Positions 62,801-64,000 of a DNA stretch of 64,000 nt are shown here, piece by piece. Numbering within the stretch: the stretch's first letter is position 1; each line of letters starts with the position of its first letter. Source of the DNA: Gyrodactylus bullatarudis (Eukaryota > Platyhelminthes > Monogenea > Gyrodactylidea > Gyrodactylidae); assembly GCA_012064415.1 (NCBI GenBank), contig SSNU01000096.1, forward strand, positions 393,176 through 457,175, read 5' to 3'. Position numbers and translations under genes: made by a program. The notes below the pieces were generated by a model. The model ran no database searches. It saw nothing but the letters and a program-made list of their open reading frames with translations, and had not been told where the DNA came from.

Positions 62801-63233
62801 GCAGGTGACGTCCAGTCCTCTGGGGCATATTCACCTGACTAATTTTTCGATAAATACTCAGACGAATTTGTTTCTTCTGCAGAGATAAATTAGACGGACC
62901 CGGCTGACATTTGACACTAGCGTCAGTGAGCCAATTCTTCAAGTTGTCCTTTGATGAACACAAATCAGCAATGGACAGAACGAAGAGGGCCTCTTCAGTC
63001 TTGTGATATTTGATGTAATACTTTTTGGGATAGGCTATACCAGTTGAAATGACCTTTAGACACAACTGAGGAAATGGGAACAGGGCAGAGGACATGATGT
63101 AGGCTGCCTCCTGCTTACTGATTGGATGAAGGAATTTGCTTGGCAGTGCTGAAAGGGAAATAAGTAGTGATAAGTTTTCTGTCATTATTAGGACATCAAA
63201 AAGTCCTTTTGGCTGTTTTAGGTCTACTTTCAT
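59845..63233 (-). CDS. GON4L/YY1AP-like nuclear protein (PAH-like helices plus Myb/SANT)
   Basis: Exons run from 63233 down to 61276, with small introns near 62500, 62340-62300 and 61850-61810. After a roughly 290-bp intron the last exon starts at about 60990 (QFEESDLLARRPKSYFG; donor and acceptor keep the frame). The middle contains PAH-like helical repeats (IFKMLYSVPVLWEDFISIF then SPQEAKELGYG). The C-terminus has a Myb/SANT-like domain (MRWTEKEDRILLEYF, VAKQLGNKFCNLSQHDI, RLNYMMKFIE). PAH repeats followed by a single C-terminal SANT is the GON4L layout; GON4L is a YY1- and Sin3-linked transcription cofactor. N-terminal homology is weak. The start is uncertain: CCCTTTCAG before CACTGCC near 63150 could be a real acceptor. 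Confidence 0.6.
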
Positions 63234-64000
63234 TTCTATCCATACTAATGCAATTCAAGTTTTGATTACTCGCTTAATTTTTAATTTTGTTTCAAGCCCT
63301 ATTTTATTATATTAGGGTCTTAATGTTGATTGCGAAATCATTGGTCTGCGAATGTAGCTTCTGCAAACCCTTATTCGATTCAATTCATTCTACACTTAGC
63401 AATGCATAAAGACCTTGCGAGTCGTTACGAAATGTGCATCGGAATTGCAACCCAAAAAAACTGTTAATAGATCCCTTCGATTATATTTATCAGAAAATAA
63501 ATTTTAATTTGTCCTAAATATTTTTCATCAAGTCCTAATTTCTGAAATTGTCTAAATTTTAGGGTCCTAAATAAAGGGAATAGCGTCCTATTTTTTGATG
63601 CTCTAGTCATTATTAGGGCGACCAAAATGCCTTTTTTGAGAGTATGTCTAAAATATTTTGAAAAGATTGAAAATTCAATCCTTTTTTTTCTAAACCTCTT
63701 AATATCCTCTTTTATACTTTTTTATCTTGATCTTTGTCTGAATCTAATTTTATGGGGGACTCGGTAAACAGCCAATAGAAATTGCTTGTCCAAAAAAATA
63801 TCTCATTCTCATTGGATTGACTTGAGAGGCTTTAATAACACGGGTAATAATTAAAAAAAAAATTTTTAAGATCTTGATCAGGTTTAACTTTTCTGGAATA
63901 AAATTTTGTGCTGATTTCAGATCTGCTTTCAGAATTTTGCTAGCGTTAATATTTTGGCCGCTATGGCCAAAAAACCAAATATTGCTAATTTTGAGTATCT
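63234..64000. other. No supported gene; AT-rich with short GTCCTAA-type repeats
   Basis: The words GTCCTAATTT, GTCCTAAATA and GTCCTATTTT recur between 63510 and 63600. AGTCATTATTAGGGCGACCA at 63606 echoes TGTCATTATTAGGACATCA near 63180. This could be upstream intron or 5' flank of the GON4L-like gene. Confidence 0.45.

Overview
This is an AT-rich eukaryotic, almost certainly metazoan, nuclear window. Every recognisable protein belongs to an animal or pan-eukaryotic family: VPS13B, ING4/5, IRE1, syntaxin-16, CAF-1 p150, MSH2, transgelin/calponin, an RZ-type RGS protein, SERINC, Dopey, RidA and a GON4L-like protein. The RZ-RGS, calponin-repeat and SERINC genes point specifically to an animal. 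Genes are interrupted by GT-AG introns that fall into two classes: very short ones of about 25-33 nt with a cluster at 26-28, and long ones of 0.2-2 kb loaded with non-autonomous transposons. Introns near 26 nt are known as a speciality of dicyemid mesozoans, so a dicyemid-like or similarly reduced animal is my best guess. That is inference, not proof.

Layout: 1-13141 (-) VPS13B-like lipid-transfer protein, running off the left edge. 13252-13836 (+) ING4/5-like PHD protein. 13971-22173 (-) IRE1. 22317-22489 (+) STMP1-like microprotein. 22524-23497 (-) syntaxin-16. 24181-27897 (-) CAF-1 large subunit. 28031-31053 (+) MSH2. 31255-32279 (-) transgelin/calponin. 32649-32793 (-) a 38-residue zinc-ribbon-like protein. 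33371-37375 (+) RGS17/19/20-type protein with a long extension. 39184-40924 (-) SERINC. 41070-58969 (+) Dopey/DOP1 with about 28 exons. 59142-59582 (-) RidA. 59703-59831 (+) a 42-residue membrane microprotein. 59845-63233 (-) GON4L-like nuclear protein. 63234-64000 has no gene that I can support.

Gene arrangement is compact. Five head-to-head pairs (VPS13B/ING, IRE1/STMP1-like, CAF-1/MSH2, SERINC/DOP1, RidA/microprotein) have start codons only 110-145 bp apart, which implies shared bidirectional promoters. Two tail-to-tail pairs have stop codons only 13-34 bp apart. VPS13B, DOP1, syntaxin-16, SERINC and IRE1 all act in the secretory or endomembrane system. MSH2, CAF-1, ING and the GON4L-like protein are nuclear. 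I see no operon logic beyond shared promoters.

The main oddities are these. IRE1 has Asn in place of the catalytic HRD aspartate (HRNLKPSN) while its RNase RNK..H residues are intact. A perfect 434-bp-arm palindrome with a 30-bp spacer lies in an IRE1 intron. Ultra-short introns occur throughout. The CAF-1 KER region is encoded by seven consecutive tiny exons, all of one phase and all multiples of 3. A TTAA-flanked MITE is nested inside another repeat, and a sister copy sits directly behind a 5' splice site in DOP1. All exon boundaries were read by eye from splice motifs and reading-frame continuity.
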